Of a DNA stretch of 64,000 bases, positions 28,090 to 36,792 are shown piece after piece. Below the pieces are notes generated by a model. It saw nothing but the letters and a program-made list of their open reading frames with translations. It was not told the origin of the DNA and did not search any database. The translations under genes were made by a program, and so were the position numbers. The DNA comes from Muribaculaceae bacterium (GTDB taxonomy: Bacteria; Bacteroidota; Bacteroidia; Bacteroidales; Muribaculaceae). How positions within the stretch are numbered: the first letter of the stretch is position 1; each line of letters starts with the position of its first letter. The DNA lies in the NCBI GenBank assembly GCA_022509165.1, contig JAFLTT010000005.1, forward strand, positions 124,001 to 188,000, given 5' to 3'.

Positions 28090-29199
28090 ATGAAGGGAAC
28101 TTTAGAGGAGAATTATTTTCAGGAGGCAGTATCATTGCTGCAGCATCTCATCTCTGTCCCTTCTTTTTCTAATGAAGAAGGTGAGGCTGCCGATATTTGG
28201 GAAAAATGGCTTAGGGACCATGGTGTAAAAGCACGACGCTTTCACAACAATGTATATGCACTAAGTGAGCATTTTGATTCACAAAAGCCTGTACTTCTAC
28301 TGAACTCCCATCTCGACACGGTGAAACCTGTGTCGTCTTACACTCGCAATCCCTTTGAACCCTCTATAGAAGATGGCAGAATTTATGGTCTCGGAAGTAA
28401 CGATGCCGGAGGTGCCGGTGTGACTTTGGCAGCCACTTTCCTCCGTTTCAAAGATTGCAGTGATCTGCCTTTCAACCTTATACTGGCTATTACAGCCAGC
28501 GAAGAAAGAATGGGAGAACTGGGCATGAGAGCTTTCCTTCCACACCTTGAGGAACAAGGATTATATCCGGCTATGGCTATTGTGGGTGAGCCTACTGAAT
28601 GTAAAGCGGCCATAGCAGAGAGAGGCCTGGTGGTGTGTGATGTCACCGTGAAAGGAGAGGCCGGACATGCTGCCCGCAACGAGGGCATAAACGCAATATA
28701 CAGGGCATTAGAGGATATTACTTTACTTAGAAACATATCATTCCCAAAGGAGAGTACGGTCTTGGGTCCGATTAAGGTTTCGGTGACAATGATTCAATCC
28801 GGCACACAACATAATGTTGTGCCCGACCATTGCTCCTATGTTGCCGACATACGCACCACCGATGCCTATACTAATGAAGAGACAGTGAAATTACTTGAAG
28901 AAGCTACTTCCTGGAGCAGTTTTTCACCACGTTCCACCCGTATTCAGGCCTCAGTACTCTCATCCGACCATCCTCTTACACTGGCTGCCATAGAGATGGG
29001 ACTTGACACTTATGTGTCACCCACCACGTCTGATATGGCTCTCATGCACTCTATTCCTTCCATAAAGATTGGACCGGGGAAATCAGAACGCAGTCATACT
29101 GCCGATGAATTCATAGAACTGGAAGAGATTCGATTGGGAATGGAAATCTATGAAACTTATCTAAAAACATTGTCACAAATTCTATCCACTAAAGATTGA
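28090..29199 (+). CDS. argE: M20-family acyl-ornithine/citrulline deacylase (ArgE-like)
   Basis: A 369-residue zinc amidohydrolase that removes the acyl group in arginine synthesis; with a succinylornithine carbamoyltransferase the substrate is probably N-succinyl-citrulline. Metal ligands are visible in LLNSHLDTVKP and GLGSNDAGGAG, the catalytic glutamate in TASEERMGELG, and the dimerisation-domain histidine region in KGEAGHAARNEG. It lies between argB and argH. Confidence 0.85.
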   Translation: MKGTLEENYFQEAVSLLQHLISVPSFSNEEGEAADIWEKWLRDHGVKARRFHNNVYALSEHFDSQKPVLLLNSHLDTVKPVSSYTRNPFEPSIEDGRIYGLGSNDAGGAGVTLAATFLRFKDCSDLPFNLILAITASEERMGELGMRAFLPHLEEQGLYPAMAIVGEPTECKAAIAERGLVVCDVTVKGEAGHAARNEGINAIYRALEDITLLRNISFPKESTVLGPIKVSVTMIQSGTQHNVVPDHCSYVADIRTTDAYTNEETVKLLEEATSWSSFSPRSTRIQASVLSSDHPLTLAAIEMGLDTYVSPTTSDMALMHSIPSIKIGPGKSERSHTADEFIELEEIRLGMEIYETYLKTLSQILSTKD

Positions 29200-29203
29200 C
29201 AAC

Positions 29204-30496
29204 ATGCAACTATGGAACAAGGGTTTTGAACCCGATAAACTTATAGAAAAATTCACTGTAGGCAATGATCAGCTACTTGATCTCCGACTGGCTAAATATG
29301 ATGTACAAGGTTCCATCGCCCATATCAAGATGTTGCAGAGCATCGGACTCCTTACAAAAGAGGAACTTGACACCCTGCTTCCGGCTCTGGAAGAAATAGC
29401 CGATAAAATTGAGAAAGGTGAATTCAAGATTGATCCCGGAGTAGAGGATGTACATTCCCAGATCGAATTCATGCTTACTCAAAAACTTGGAGATGTAGGA
29501 AAGAAGATTCATTCCGGTCGTTCGAGAAACGACCAGGTTCTGGTGGATTTGAAACTGTTCTTCCGAGATGAGCTTAAAAATATAGCTGCGGCCGCCGACA
29601 AACTTTTCCAACGCCTTCAATTGCTGTCGGAGGAACATAGAGACAAACTTATGCCCGGCTACACCCATCTTCAGATTGCAATGCCCTCATCTTTCGGCCT
29701 ATGGTTTGGCGCTTATGCCGAATCCCTCACAGATGATATGCAGATGCTACTGGCTGCCTATAAAATTGCCAACCAGAATCCTCTGGGCTCGGCAGCGGGA
29801 TATGGCTCATCATTTCCTCTCGACCGGCAAATGACCACCGATCTTCTTAAATTTGATAATCCCCACTATAATGTGGTGGCAGCTCAGATGAGCAGAGGTA
29901 AAACAGAGAGGGCTGTAGGAGCTGCAATAGCTGCTATTGCGGCCACACTGGGTCATCTTGCAATGGATGTATGCCTATGGATGTGCAATAATTTCGGATT
30001 TGTATCTTTCCCGGATGAACTTACTACAGGTTCAAGTATCATGCCTCATAAAAAGAATCCTGATGTATTCGAAATAATGCGCGGGAAATGCAACCGTATA
30101 CAATCCGTACCAAATGAACTGGCTCTTCTCACGGCTAATCTTCCCTTAGGATATAACCGCGACCTTCAGCTCATGAAGGATATTATGTTCCCGGCCACTT
30201 CTGAACTGATTGATTGCCTTGAAATGGCTGATTTCATGTTCCAGCATGTTATCGTGAAGGCCGATATTCTCGATAATAAATTATACGACTATATTTTTAC
30301 AGTGGAAGATGTCAATCGTCTGGCCTCCGAAGGGATGCCATTCCGGGATGCTTATAAGAAAATAGGAATGGAAGTACAGAATGGGGAATACACTCCAACC
30401 CGTGAAGTACATCACACGCATTTAGGTAGCATCGGCAATCTTGCCACTGAACAGATTGCGGCAAAGATGCAAAAGATTCTCTCGCAGTTTGAATGA
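29204..30496 (+). CDS. argH: Argininosuccinate lyase
   Basis: A 430-residue fumarase/aspartase-superfamily enzyme producing arginine and fumarate. HSGRSRNDQV (about 102-111), the TGSSIMPHKKNPDVFE signature and the helical core are clear. It is the last gene of the rightward arg operon and ends 16 bases before a terminator. Confidence 0.95.
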   Translation: MQLWNKGFEPDKLIEKFTVGNDQLLDLRLAKYDVQGSIAHIKMLQSIGLLTKEELDTLLPALEEIADKIEKGEFKIDPGVEDVHSQIEFMLTQKLGDVGKKIHSGRSRNDQVLVDLKLFFRDELKNIAAAADKLFQRLQLLSEEHRDKLMPGYTHLQIAMPSSFGLWFGAYAESLTDDMQMLLAAYKIANQNPLGSAAGYGSSFPLDRQMTTDLLKFDNPHYNVVAAQMSRGKTERAVGAAIAAIAATLGHLAMDVCLWMCNNFGFVSFPDELTTGSSIMPHKKNPDVFEIMRGKCNRIQSVPNELALLTANLPLGYNRDLQLMKDIMFPATSELIDCLEMADFMFQHVIVKADILDNKLYDYIFTVEDVNRLASEGMPFRDAYKKIGMEVQNGEYTPTREVHHTHLGSIGNLATEQIAAKMQKILSQFE

Positions 30497-30511
30497 CTTA
30501 GGGCCCAAATT

Positions 30512-30536
30512 AAAAAGCCGGCTTAAGCCGGCTTTT
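30512..30536. terminator. Bidirectional terminator between argH and the HU-LysM gene
   Basis: A perfect palindrome AAAAGCCGGCTTAAGCCGGCTTTT with A and T runs on both sides, between the convergent ends of argH and the HU-LysM gene, can serve both strands. Confidence 0.9.
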
Positions 30537-30549
30537 CTCATGGCAATGA

Positions 30550-31626
30550 TTATTTGAATTTGGAATAAATTTCACGGGCCTTTTCCTTTGCCTTCTGCTC
30601 ATCAGCTTTATTCTCCGGGTTAACCCCATATTTGGCCAAATCCGGTACTATAACCTGTGTACCGGGCTTTATTCGGTCGGGATGTCCGAGTATGCTTTCA
30701 TTCTCTATATAAATGTAAGGCCAGAAATTAAAATTTCCATAGTGTTCCCGGGCGATGGTGGTAAGATACCTTGTTGTAGATACCGTGTCGTATATAGGTT
30801 CGGGCTCCGGTATTTCCTCAGGCGTTTCTGCTGAGACAGTCTCCACCGGTACTTCTTGCAATGCTATCTCTTCCAGTTTCGAAGGGCTGCCAAAGTTTAC
30901 CGGCCACCATTGGAAGAAGCAACCTAACATGAATATCACCACACACACCACAAGCATACTGAGTGAACCTGTAAGGAAACCAATCCCAAACCTGCTTTTG
31001 GGCGCTTCTGGTTCATAGCTTTCATATACAGGAGCAACAACGGGAGTTTCATGCACCTTTTCTTCTGTCACTTGCGGCTCTTGTGTATTAGGCTCTTGTA
31101 TATGATATGCTTCATAAGTGATTTCATCATCCGAACCCTCTTCCATGGAACCCTCCTCCAATCTCTCTTGGCTCACTTCGTTTTCATCGCTCATTTTCTG
31201 CTCATCTCCTGAGGCTCCATTATCCTCAGCAAAACTCTGCGCCTCAGAATTTTGTGCTGCCTCCTCTCCGGGTTCTTCAAGGTAGATCAAATCTTCCGGC
31301 ATCTCGCTGTCAAGTTCCACCGACTCAAACTCTTCAAAAGGAGCATTTATTTCAGAAGCCATCTCTTTGGCGGGAGTAAAAACTACCTTCTTATGTGCAG
31401 GTATCTCCTGTTTGTCGCCGGTATTGATATTCACCGCCATCCGGCTTTCCACATCCACTACTTTGAAAGTGCCGAAATTCTTTATTCTCAGTGTTTCTCC
31501 TGAGCTTAATGACTCTGATACCAGTCTGAAAAACTCCCTTAAGAAATCATCACATAGTTTCTTGCCCTTACCGGTTTTTCCGGCGAGGTTTGAAGCAAGG
31601 GAACCAACTGTTAGTTTATCTTCCAT
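30550..31626 (-). CDS. HU-like DNA-binding protein with membrane span and LysM domain
   Basis: A 358-residue fusion. Residues 1-95 are an HU/IHF-type DNA-binding domain (GETLRIKNFGTFKVVDVESRM and the VFTPAKEM tail). Residues about 97-190 are acidic and low complexity. Residues 214-242 form one membrane span, and residues 284-331 are a LysM peptidoglycan-binding domain (TRYLTTIAREHYGNFNFWPYI...IKPGTQVIVPDL). This predicts a protein with DNA-binding end in the cytosol and cell-wall-binding end in the periplasm. It overlaps the upstream HU gene by 11 bases. Confidence 0.85.
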   Translation of the reverse strand: MEDKLTVGSLASNLAGKTGKGKKLCDDFLREFFRLVSESLSSGETLRIKNFGTFKVVDVESRMAVNINTGDKQEIPAHKKVVFTPAKEMASEINAPFEEFESVELDSEMPEDLIYLEEPGEEAAQNSEAQSFAEDNGASGDEQKMSDENEVSQERLEEGSMEEGSDDEITYEAYHIQEPNTQEPQVTEEKVHETPVVAPVYESYEPEAPKSRFGIGFLTGSLSMLVVCVVIFMLGCFFQWWPVNFGSPSKLEEIALQEVPVETVSAETPEEIPEPEPIYDTVSTTRYLTTIAREHYGNFNFWPYIYIENESILGHPDRIKPGTQVIVPDLAKYGVNPENKADEQKAKEKAREIYSKFK

Positions 31627-31897
31627 TGTTAATTTTCTGCTTTAAGACCGGTGATTGTTTAAACGACAAGAAAATTCTGGGGGGCACAAGAAGTCTTTTT
31701 CCTGAAGCCGGATGCACAGCCACTCTTTCCTCGCGTAATTTGGGCTCAAACACCCCGAAGCCGGGCACCACTATTGAATCAAGGTTAGCTGCCCTCTCAG
31801 CCATTTCTTTCGAAAGAGACTCTACAAGCAGACTGACGGTCGACACCGATATGTCAAGACGTGACGACAGTTCCTCTATAAATTTCTTGTTGTCCAT
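31616..31897 (-). CDS. HU family DNA-binding protein
   Basis: A 93-residue HU/IHF-like protein: helical N-terminus (KFIEELSSRLDISVSTVSLLVESL), VVPGFGVFEPKLREERV and the basic arm region (HPASGKRLLVPPRIFLSFK). The arm is less basic than canonical HU. It overlaps the HU-LysM gene by 11 bases, which suggests a joint role, possibly as heterodimer. Confidence 0.85.
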   Translation of the reverse strand: MDNKKFIEELSSRLDISVSTVSLLVESLSKEMAERAANLDSIVVPGFGVFEPKLREERVAVHPASGKRLLVPPRIFLSFKQSPVLKQKINNGR

Positions 31898-31955
31898 AGA
31901 TGGGTATTTTAGATTCCAAAATTACACATTTTTTGAGAATGAAAAAACGTGATGT

Positions 31956-32483
31956 TTATTCACCATCTTTAATCCAAAAGGATAAAGGTTTGAATTCCAC
32001 CTTAAAAGGTGTGGCTACTTTCTTCGGTTCATTCCCTAAATAATAAAAGTAGGTATGCTGGGAATCCCAACTTCTGATATCAAATTTTCTTGCCTCTCCC
32101 GGAGGCACTTCACAAGGTAAGGTTACAGTCTGGCTATGGAGCATGCGTCCTTGCATGTCGTAATAAACAATCTTCACTTTAAAACCACTCACTTCAAAAT
32201 TTCCTTCATTCTTCAGGATAAATGATTCCTTGTTAGAATTGATTTCCTTCTCATATCCTGTAAAAATGCAATGTGACAATTGTTCCCTGATATCTTTATC
32301 CTCACCGGGTGATACGCTGTCTGTCATGACAATTTCTTTACCTTCAAATTCAGGATGCCTCTTATCCCGTGATGTCCCGGTCTCCTTGACAACTGAGAGA
32401 CTGGTTTTCACCTTCTTTGCCTCCGCTCCCTGGAGACAGAAGAAAAAGAAACAAGAAAGGAGTATAGCAATCCTCAAATTCAT
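31956..32483 (-). CDS. Exported protein of unknown function (175 residues)
   Basis: An exported protein with signal peptide (about 1-22; CLQGAEA). The C-terminal half has an Ig/FxLYD-like beta pattern (GNFEVSGFKVKIVYYDMQGRMLHSQTVTL) ending in a basic tail. I do not recognise a family function. It is last of a three-gene leftward operon with the 206-residue protein (four-base overlap) and the DUF3078 protein. Confidence 0.65.
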   Translation of the reverse strand: MNLRIAILLSCFFFFCLQGAEAKKVKTSLSVVKETGTSRDKRHPEFEGKEIVMTDSVSPGEDKDIREQLSHCIFTGYEKEINSNKESFILKNEGNFEVSGFKVKIVYYDMQGRMLHSQTVTLPCEVPPGEARKFDIRSWDSQHTYFYYLGNEPKKVATPFKVEFKPLSFWIKDGE

Positions 32484-33100
32484 AGGTATCTCACTTTCCT
32501 ACGGCTCGACCCGTTTCCATCATACGAGGGATACAGCTTCACCATCCCTACTGGCGCTTCCACTTTACTTGTACCGGTGGGAGAATATACTCCTGCACTT
32601 ATCACTTTCCAGAAACCGGGAAGCAATCTGCTGAAATTAAAATTGAGTCTTCCTTTGAAAGGAGACTTCTGCCTTTTAAAAGTGAAAGTATCGCCATCTT
32701 TCGAGAGGGTGGCTATACAGGATTTGGGTTTCAGAAGCAAATCGTTATGCTTCTCTGTAGAGAGGTGTATCTTAAAAGTATTTTCATCTGTTGTAGCCTC
32801 CAGAGTTCCTATAAGGTCACCGGGACGCAAGGAAGCATCAGCCGTCTCTACCACCGAGATATTATAGGCAGGAAGATTACCGGAAATGTCTTCATTATTT
32901 CTAAGTATCAGTACTGTCACTTTATCTTCCGGATACAACCAGAGCCCCTCCACATTCTCCAAAGGGAGAGAAGTGCATATTTCCTTTGCCATATCTGCAT
33001 CATATGCTATGGGAGACTTTGCCTGCACCATTGTTACTCCTCCGTTCATCATAAGGATGAAGAGAGAAATCCACAATCGCGCCACTCCGGAAATATTCAT
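32480..33100 (-). CDS. Exported protein of unknown function (206 residues)
   Basis: An exported protein with a signal peptide (about residues 1-27, ending MVQAK) and a beta-rich body; I see no known catalytic motif. Repeated short strands with conserved glycine and aromatic residues (GLWLYPEDKVTVLILRN) suggest a beta-sandwich. It ends four bases into the next gene and begins eight bases after the DUF3078 gene, so the three envelope genes are one operon. Confidence 0.65.
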   Translation of the reverse strand: MNISGVARLWISLFILMMNGGVTMVQAKSPIAYDADMAKEICTSLPLENVEGLWLYPEDKVTVLILRNNEDISGNLPAYNISVVETADASLRPGDLIGTLEATTDENTFKIHLSTEKHNDLLLKPKSCIATLSKDGDTFTFKRQKSPFKGRLNFNFSRLLPGFWKVISAGVYSPTGTSKVEAPVGMVKLYPSYDGNGSSRRKVRYL

Positions 33101-33108
33101 TCGATTTA

Positions 33109-34665
33109 TCAGGGTTTAGTGGAGAAAGTATAGGAAAGACCAAAACTCAAGATTTCACGCATCATGAATTTTTTCCATTTTCCGTAACTTTCCGATGAGC
33201 CGTCATACCTCAGATGTACAAAAATTTGTGTGGAAAGGAATTTATTGATTTCAAAATTGATAGTATTCTGCCAATCCGCAAGATAATAGTGATAATCGGT
33301 AAACATGAACACACGGGTCTTATACTGGATATAAGCTGTGATTTTCCAATCCATATTAAATTCCAGATTGCTACCGATTTCACTCTTGGTCTTCTTATCC
33401 CAAGGAATATTGTAGGTCTCATGATTCACCAGGTCACTGATACAAGTCTTCAGGTTGTAAGATAAAGGTGAAATGGTAAGAGTATAGGATAAGGTATTAA
33501 GCTTGTTAGTATGCTTGTACGACATACCGAGACCTAAGTTAAGGTCACCCGGAGAAAGGAATGATGCCGTACGCACATCAGAGTTCTGCTCATAATTATT
33601 TAGCAACTGTGTTTTAAACTGCAGATTAAAAGAGTAATACCAATCTTTTACAGCCTTATAACCTGTATTTAGATTATACTGGAAATTATCCTCTGATACC
33701 GTGTAAGGATGATAGTAGCCTTTGGGATTTGAACTCAATGCAAGTTTATAATTCAAATCACTCTGGAACAATAATTTAGGATGGTAAACCTGGTTAAGTT
33801 CCACCTTCCAGTTGAAACCGAAGAGCAACGACAGGTAATTGTTACCTCCCTGGTACCAGTTTGGAGATACATAAGCCTGAGAAAACTGTAGTTGTGCCCC
33901 CACAGTATGCAGCCAGTGTTTTTTCTTTAGCACCACTTCCGGCAATATTGCATCGGCCGGATTGAAGTCAGGCACCTCCTGTTTTTTCAGAAAAGCCAGG
34001 AAGGAACGGTCTTCTTCCAGCAATACCGGAGGTTCTGGCAAGTCCCAATAAGCATACTCGATGCTAAAAGGATTATCAATCATGTAACCATACATCAGGT
34101 CTTGTTGGTCACGGGCCAGAAGCAACGCATCATTAAACCATTTGGGTCGTATATAGGTACGGATATCCGGAAGCGAGTTCTCATGCTCAGCCCTTAGTTG
34201 CTCCGGATTAAGATCAGGTATCAGCACCATGACAGGCATTGTGGATATACTGTCGGCCGATGCGGGCACCTCATTTTCCTGAATATCCACATCTTCTTCC
34301 ACCAGAGCCATTTCATTTTCTCCGGTTTCCTCGAAGTCGGTTTCTGCCAATTCAACGTCGTAGATCGGAGTGTTGACACTTAGGTTATACTTCAGTGGGC
34401 GTTTGCTATATTCCGGCACACCGTGTATTTTCCTGTAACCTGCAAAAACCTTGGGACTGAAACTCAAATTGAGGTTATTGTAATTTACCGCAGGCTGGGG
34501 CAGGGAGTCGAAAAGAGCCACAGGATCCGACACTATCAAAGAATCCGGAACCTCTCTTATAGCACAGAATTCACAAAATTCTGAATGTAGACATTGTGAC
34601 CTTCCCGGGGTCGTAGTCATGATGGCAAGTACCAAAACGAAGCAATATGATAAAAATCGTTTCAT
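33109..34665 (-). CDS. DUF3078 outer-membrane beta-barrel protein
   Basis: A 518-residue exported protein. A signal peptide (about 1-23) precedes an N-terminal region with cysteines and acidic stretch (residues about 24-170) and a barrel with the DUF3078-type motif SPNWYQGGNNYLSL near residue 270. Strands alternate to the end, MMREILSFGLSYTFSTKP, with an aromatic near the C-terminus as in outer-membrane barrels. The substrate is unknown. It heads an operon with two exported proteins. Confidence 0.78.
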   Translation of the reverse strand: MKRFLSYCFVLVLAIMTTTPGRSQCLHSEFCEFCAIREVPDSLIVSDPVALFDSLPQPAVNYNNLNLSFSPKVFAGYRKIHGVPEYSKRPLKYNLSVNTPIYDVELAETDFEETGENEMALVEEDVDIQENEVPASADSISTMPVMVLIPDLNPEQLRAEHENSLPDIRTYIRPKWFNDALLLARDQQDLMYGYMIDNPFSIEYAYWDLPEPPVLLEEDRSFLAFLKKQEVPDFNPADAILPEVVLKKKHWLHTVGAQLQFSQAYVSPNWYQGGNNYLSLLFGFNWKVELNQVYHPKLLFQSDLNYKLALSSNPKGYYHPYTVSEDNFQYNLNTGYKAVKDWYYSFNLQFKTQLLNNYEQNSDVRTASFLSPGDLNLGLGMSYKHTNKLNTLSYTLTISPLSYNLKTCISDLVNHETYNIPWDKKTKSEIGSNLEFNMDWKITAYIQYKTRVFMFTDYHYYLADWQNTINFEINKFLSTQIFVHLRYDGSSESYGKWKKFMMREILSFGLSYTFSTKP

Positions 34666-34726
34666 ATCCGATTATTTATTGTTAGTTAGTCTCTATTAAA
34701 TAGTGGTTCAATCTATGCAAAAGTGT

Positions 34727-36337
34727 TCATTGTGGAGGCAAAAGCATTTCGTATTCCTCTGAATTGATAAGCCTGTATGCCTCCTGGAAAATTGGATCGT
34801 GGGTGTTGTAGACTTTATAATATGTGGAATTATCAAAAACGTCCCTGCCGATCAAGCCCTTTATGATCATGGAAAATAGAGGTGAACTTATTTCTGCTTC
34901 TTCGGGATTGTAAGCCACGCCCTCTTTTTCTGCCATATCATAAACTTCTTTCAGCATTTCCGGAGTCACTACAAAGGAACGTGTATAATTATCATCGTTT
35001 CCGTAGGTCTTTTGAATTTCCTTCCTGTTGTTGTCTACATATCTTATCGCAAAAGAATTGAGCACTCCCTTGGCCATTACGTCGCGATAATAATTTGTAA
35101 ACTGAGTGGTATCGAGCGGCACAAATTTATCGGGGTATATTCCTCCGCCTCCATAAATTGGTCGGTTCAGCCTCAATGATTCCACTCTTAGAGAATCTAC
35201 ATAATGTATGGAATCTGCATGCATAAGTTCGCCGCTATAATATCTGTCAAGAATGTCACCCCTATATGCCTTGGCATTACCTTTTTCGTAAGGTTTCTGT
35301 ATATCACGTCCTGTGGGAGTATAGTAATGAGCCACTGTAAGACGTATCATCGAGCCGTCAGGGAGTGGAATAGGCCTTTGCACCAGTCCTTTTCCAAAGG
35401 TTCTGCGTCCTACTACCAGACCACGGTCCCAGTCCTGGATTGCTCCGGCAGTTATTTCCGAAGCAGATGCCGAATACTGGTTTGCCATCACCACAAGGCG
35501 TCCTTCGTCAAACAAAGGCTTAGAGCCGCTTGGAGATGCAAAATTGTCCATCCTGGGAGAATTCATGCCTTCTGTATATACTGTCATCAGTCCGGGCTGA
35601 ATGAATTCACTCACCACATCTACAGCCGCGTTGAGATATCCCCCTCCATTATCCGTGAGGTCAAGAATCAGGCGGTCCATCCCTTTCTTCTTTAAACTTT
35701 TCAGCGCTTTTGCCACTTCATCTGCGGTATCGGCGGCAAATTTATTAAGGCGGATATATCCTGTCTGGTCATCAACCATATAAGCGGCATCTACACTGTA
35801 AATAGGTATGTCGGCTCTTGTGATTCTGAAGTCGATGGTATCGGCCAATCCTTTGTTAGGACGAAGCACCTTGACATCCACCTTTGTTCCTTTTGGACCC
35901 CTGAGGCGTTTCATGATATCGGTATTCTTCATTTTCACACCGGCTATCACTGTGTCATTTACTGAGATGATTCTGTCACCTGCCAATATTCCCACTCTCT
36001 CAGAAGGTCCTCCGGCCACAGTCTGAATCACATAGAGTGTATCATTGTTCATATTGAAAGTAATACCTACTCCGCTGAAATTACCGGCCAACGGTTCGTT
36101 TAGTTCCTTGGTTTCCTCGGCATTGCTGTACTGTGAATGTGGGTCGAGTGAAGTAAGCATGGCTACTATGGCATCTTCCACAAGTTTGCTTTCGTTTATG
36201 GAATCCACATATAATTGCATTATGGCAGCCTCAGCAATCCTGAGTTTGTTGTTTTCAGCAAGATTCATCTCCTGACGTCCCCATACGGAAGTGAGGCCTA
36301 TGAGGCATGTGGCAAGTAAAATCAATATCTTTTTCAT
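34727..36337 (-). CDS. S41 family C-terminal-processing peptidase
   Basis: A 536-residue exported serine protease of the Tsp/CtpA group. It has a signal peptide (about 1-20), a PDZ domain (about 92-170; GVGITFNMNNDTLYV and PSERVGILAGDRIISVN), and the catalytic domain with Ser291 in SASASEITAGAI and Lys316 in RRTFGKGLVQ. Such enzymes cleave the C-terminus of periplasmic proteins. It overlaps coaD by four bases, so transcription probably begins at parE. Confidence 0.94.
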   Translation of the reverse strand: MKKILILLATCLIGLTSVWGRQEMNLAENNKLRIAEAAIMQLYVDSINESKLVEDAIVAMLTSLDPHSQYSNAEETKELNEPLAGNFSGVGITFNMNNDTLYVIQTVAGGPSERVGILAGDRIISVNDTVIAGVKMKNTDIMKRLRGPKGTKVDVKVLRPNKGLADTIDFRITRADIPIYSVDAAYMVDDQTGYIRLNKFAADTADEVAKALKSLKKKGMDRLILDLTDNGGGYLNAAVDVVSEFIQPGLMTVYTEGMNSPRMDNFASPSGSKPLFDEGRLVVMANQYSASASEITAGAIQDWDRGLVVGRRTFGKGLVQRPIPLPDGSMIRLTVAHYYTPTGRDIQKPYEKGNAKAYRGDILDRYYSGELMHADSIHYVDSLRVESLRLNRPIYGGGGIYPDKFVPLDTTQFTNYYRDVMAKGVLNSFAIRYVDNNRKEIQKTYGNDDNYTRSFVVTPEMLKEVYDMAEKEGVAYNPEEAEISSPLFSMIIKGLIGRDVFDNSTYYKVYNTHDPIFQEAYRLINSEEYEMLLPPQ

Positions 36338-36792
36338 TTTCCTTTTGGATTATCTTTATGAGGCAAAAATGCAGAGGCATCGCAACCGAAATGCGATAAT
36401 TCTCTTACCATGGAACTGCTTACAAATGAAAGGGATGGTTCGGCGGGTATCATTACTGTGGGCATACCGAATACTGTAAGATTTATATCAGCCAGTTCTT
36501 TTTCCTTTTCAAAATCCAGGGCGTTTCTCACTCCTCTTACAAGCACTCCTGCACCGTTTTCACGTGCCACCTCGGCCGTGATACCTTCATAAGCAAAGAC
36601 TGTCACTCCGGGAGTCTCCGCGAAGATAGCCTTAATTTGTCTTAGTCTTTCCTCCACTTCTCTCTCCCTTTGTTTTGCCGGATTAAACCCGATTCCTATA
36701 ATCAGAGTTTCAAACATTTCCAAAGCCCTTCGGGCTATAGAAAGGTGACCTATCGTGAAGGGGTCAAAACTCCCCGCGTAAAATGCTTTCAT
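36334..36792 (-). CDS. coaD: Pantetheine-phosphate adenylyltransferase
   Basis: A 152-residue enzyme that adds AMP to phosphopantetheine to give dephospho-CoA. The nucleotidylyltransferase motif is [12 protein letters not shown] (about 8-19) and the ISSTKVRE-type motif appears as VSSSMVREL. Length is normal. It overlaps parE by four bases. Confidence 0.95.
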   Translation of the reverse strand: MKAFYAGSFDPFTIGHLSIARRALEMFETLIIGIGFNPAKQREREVEERLRQIKAIFAETPGVTVFAYEGITAEVARENGAGVLVRGVRNALDFEKEKELADINLTVFGMPTVMIPAEPSLSFVSSSMVRELSHFGCDASAFLPHKDNPKGK

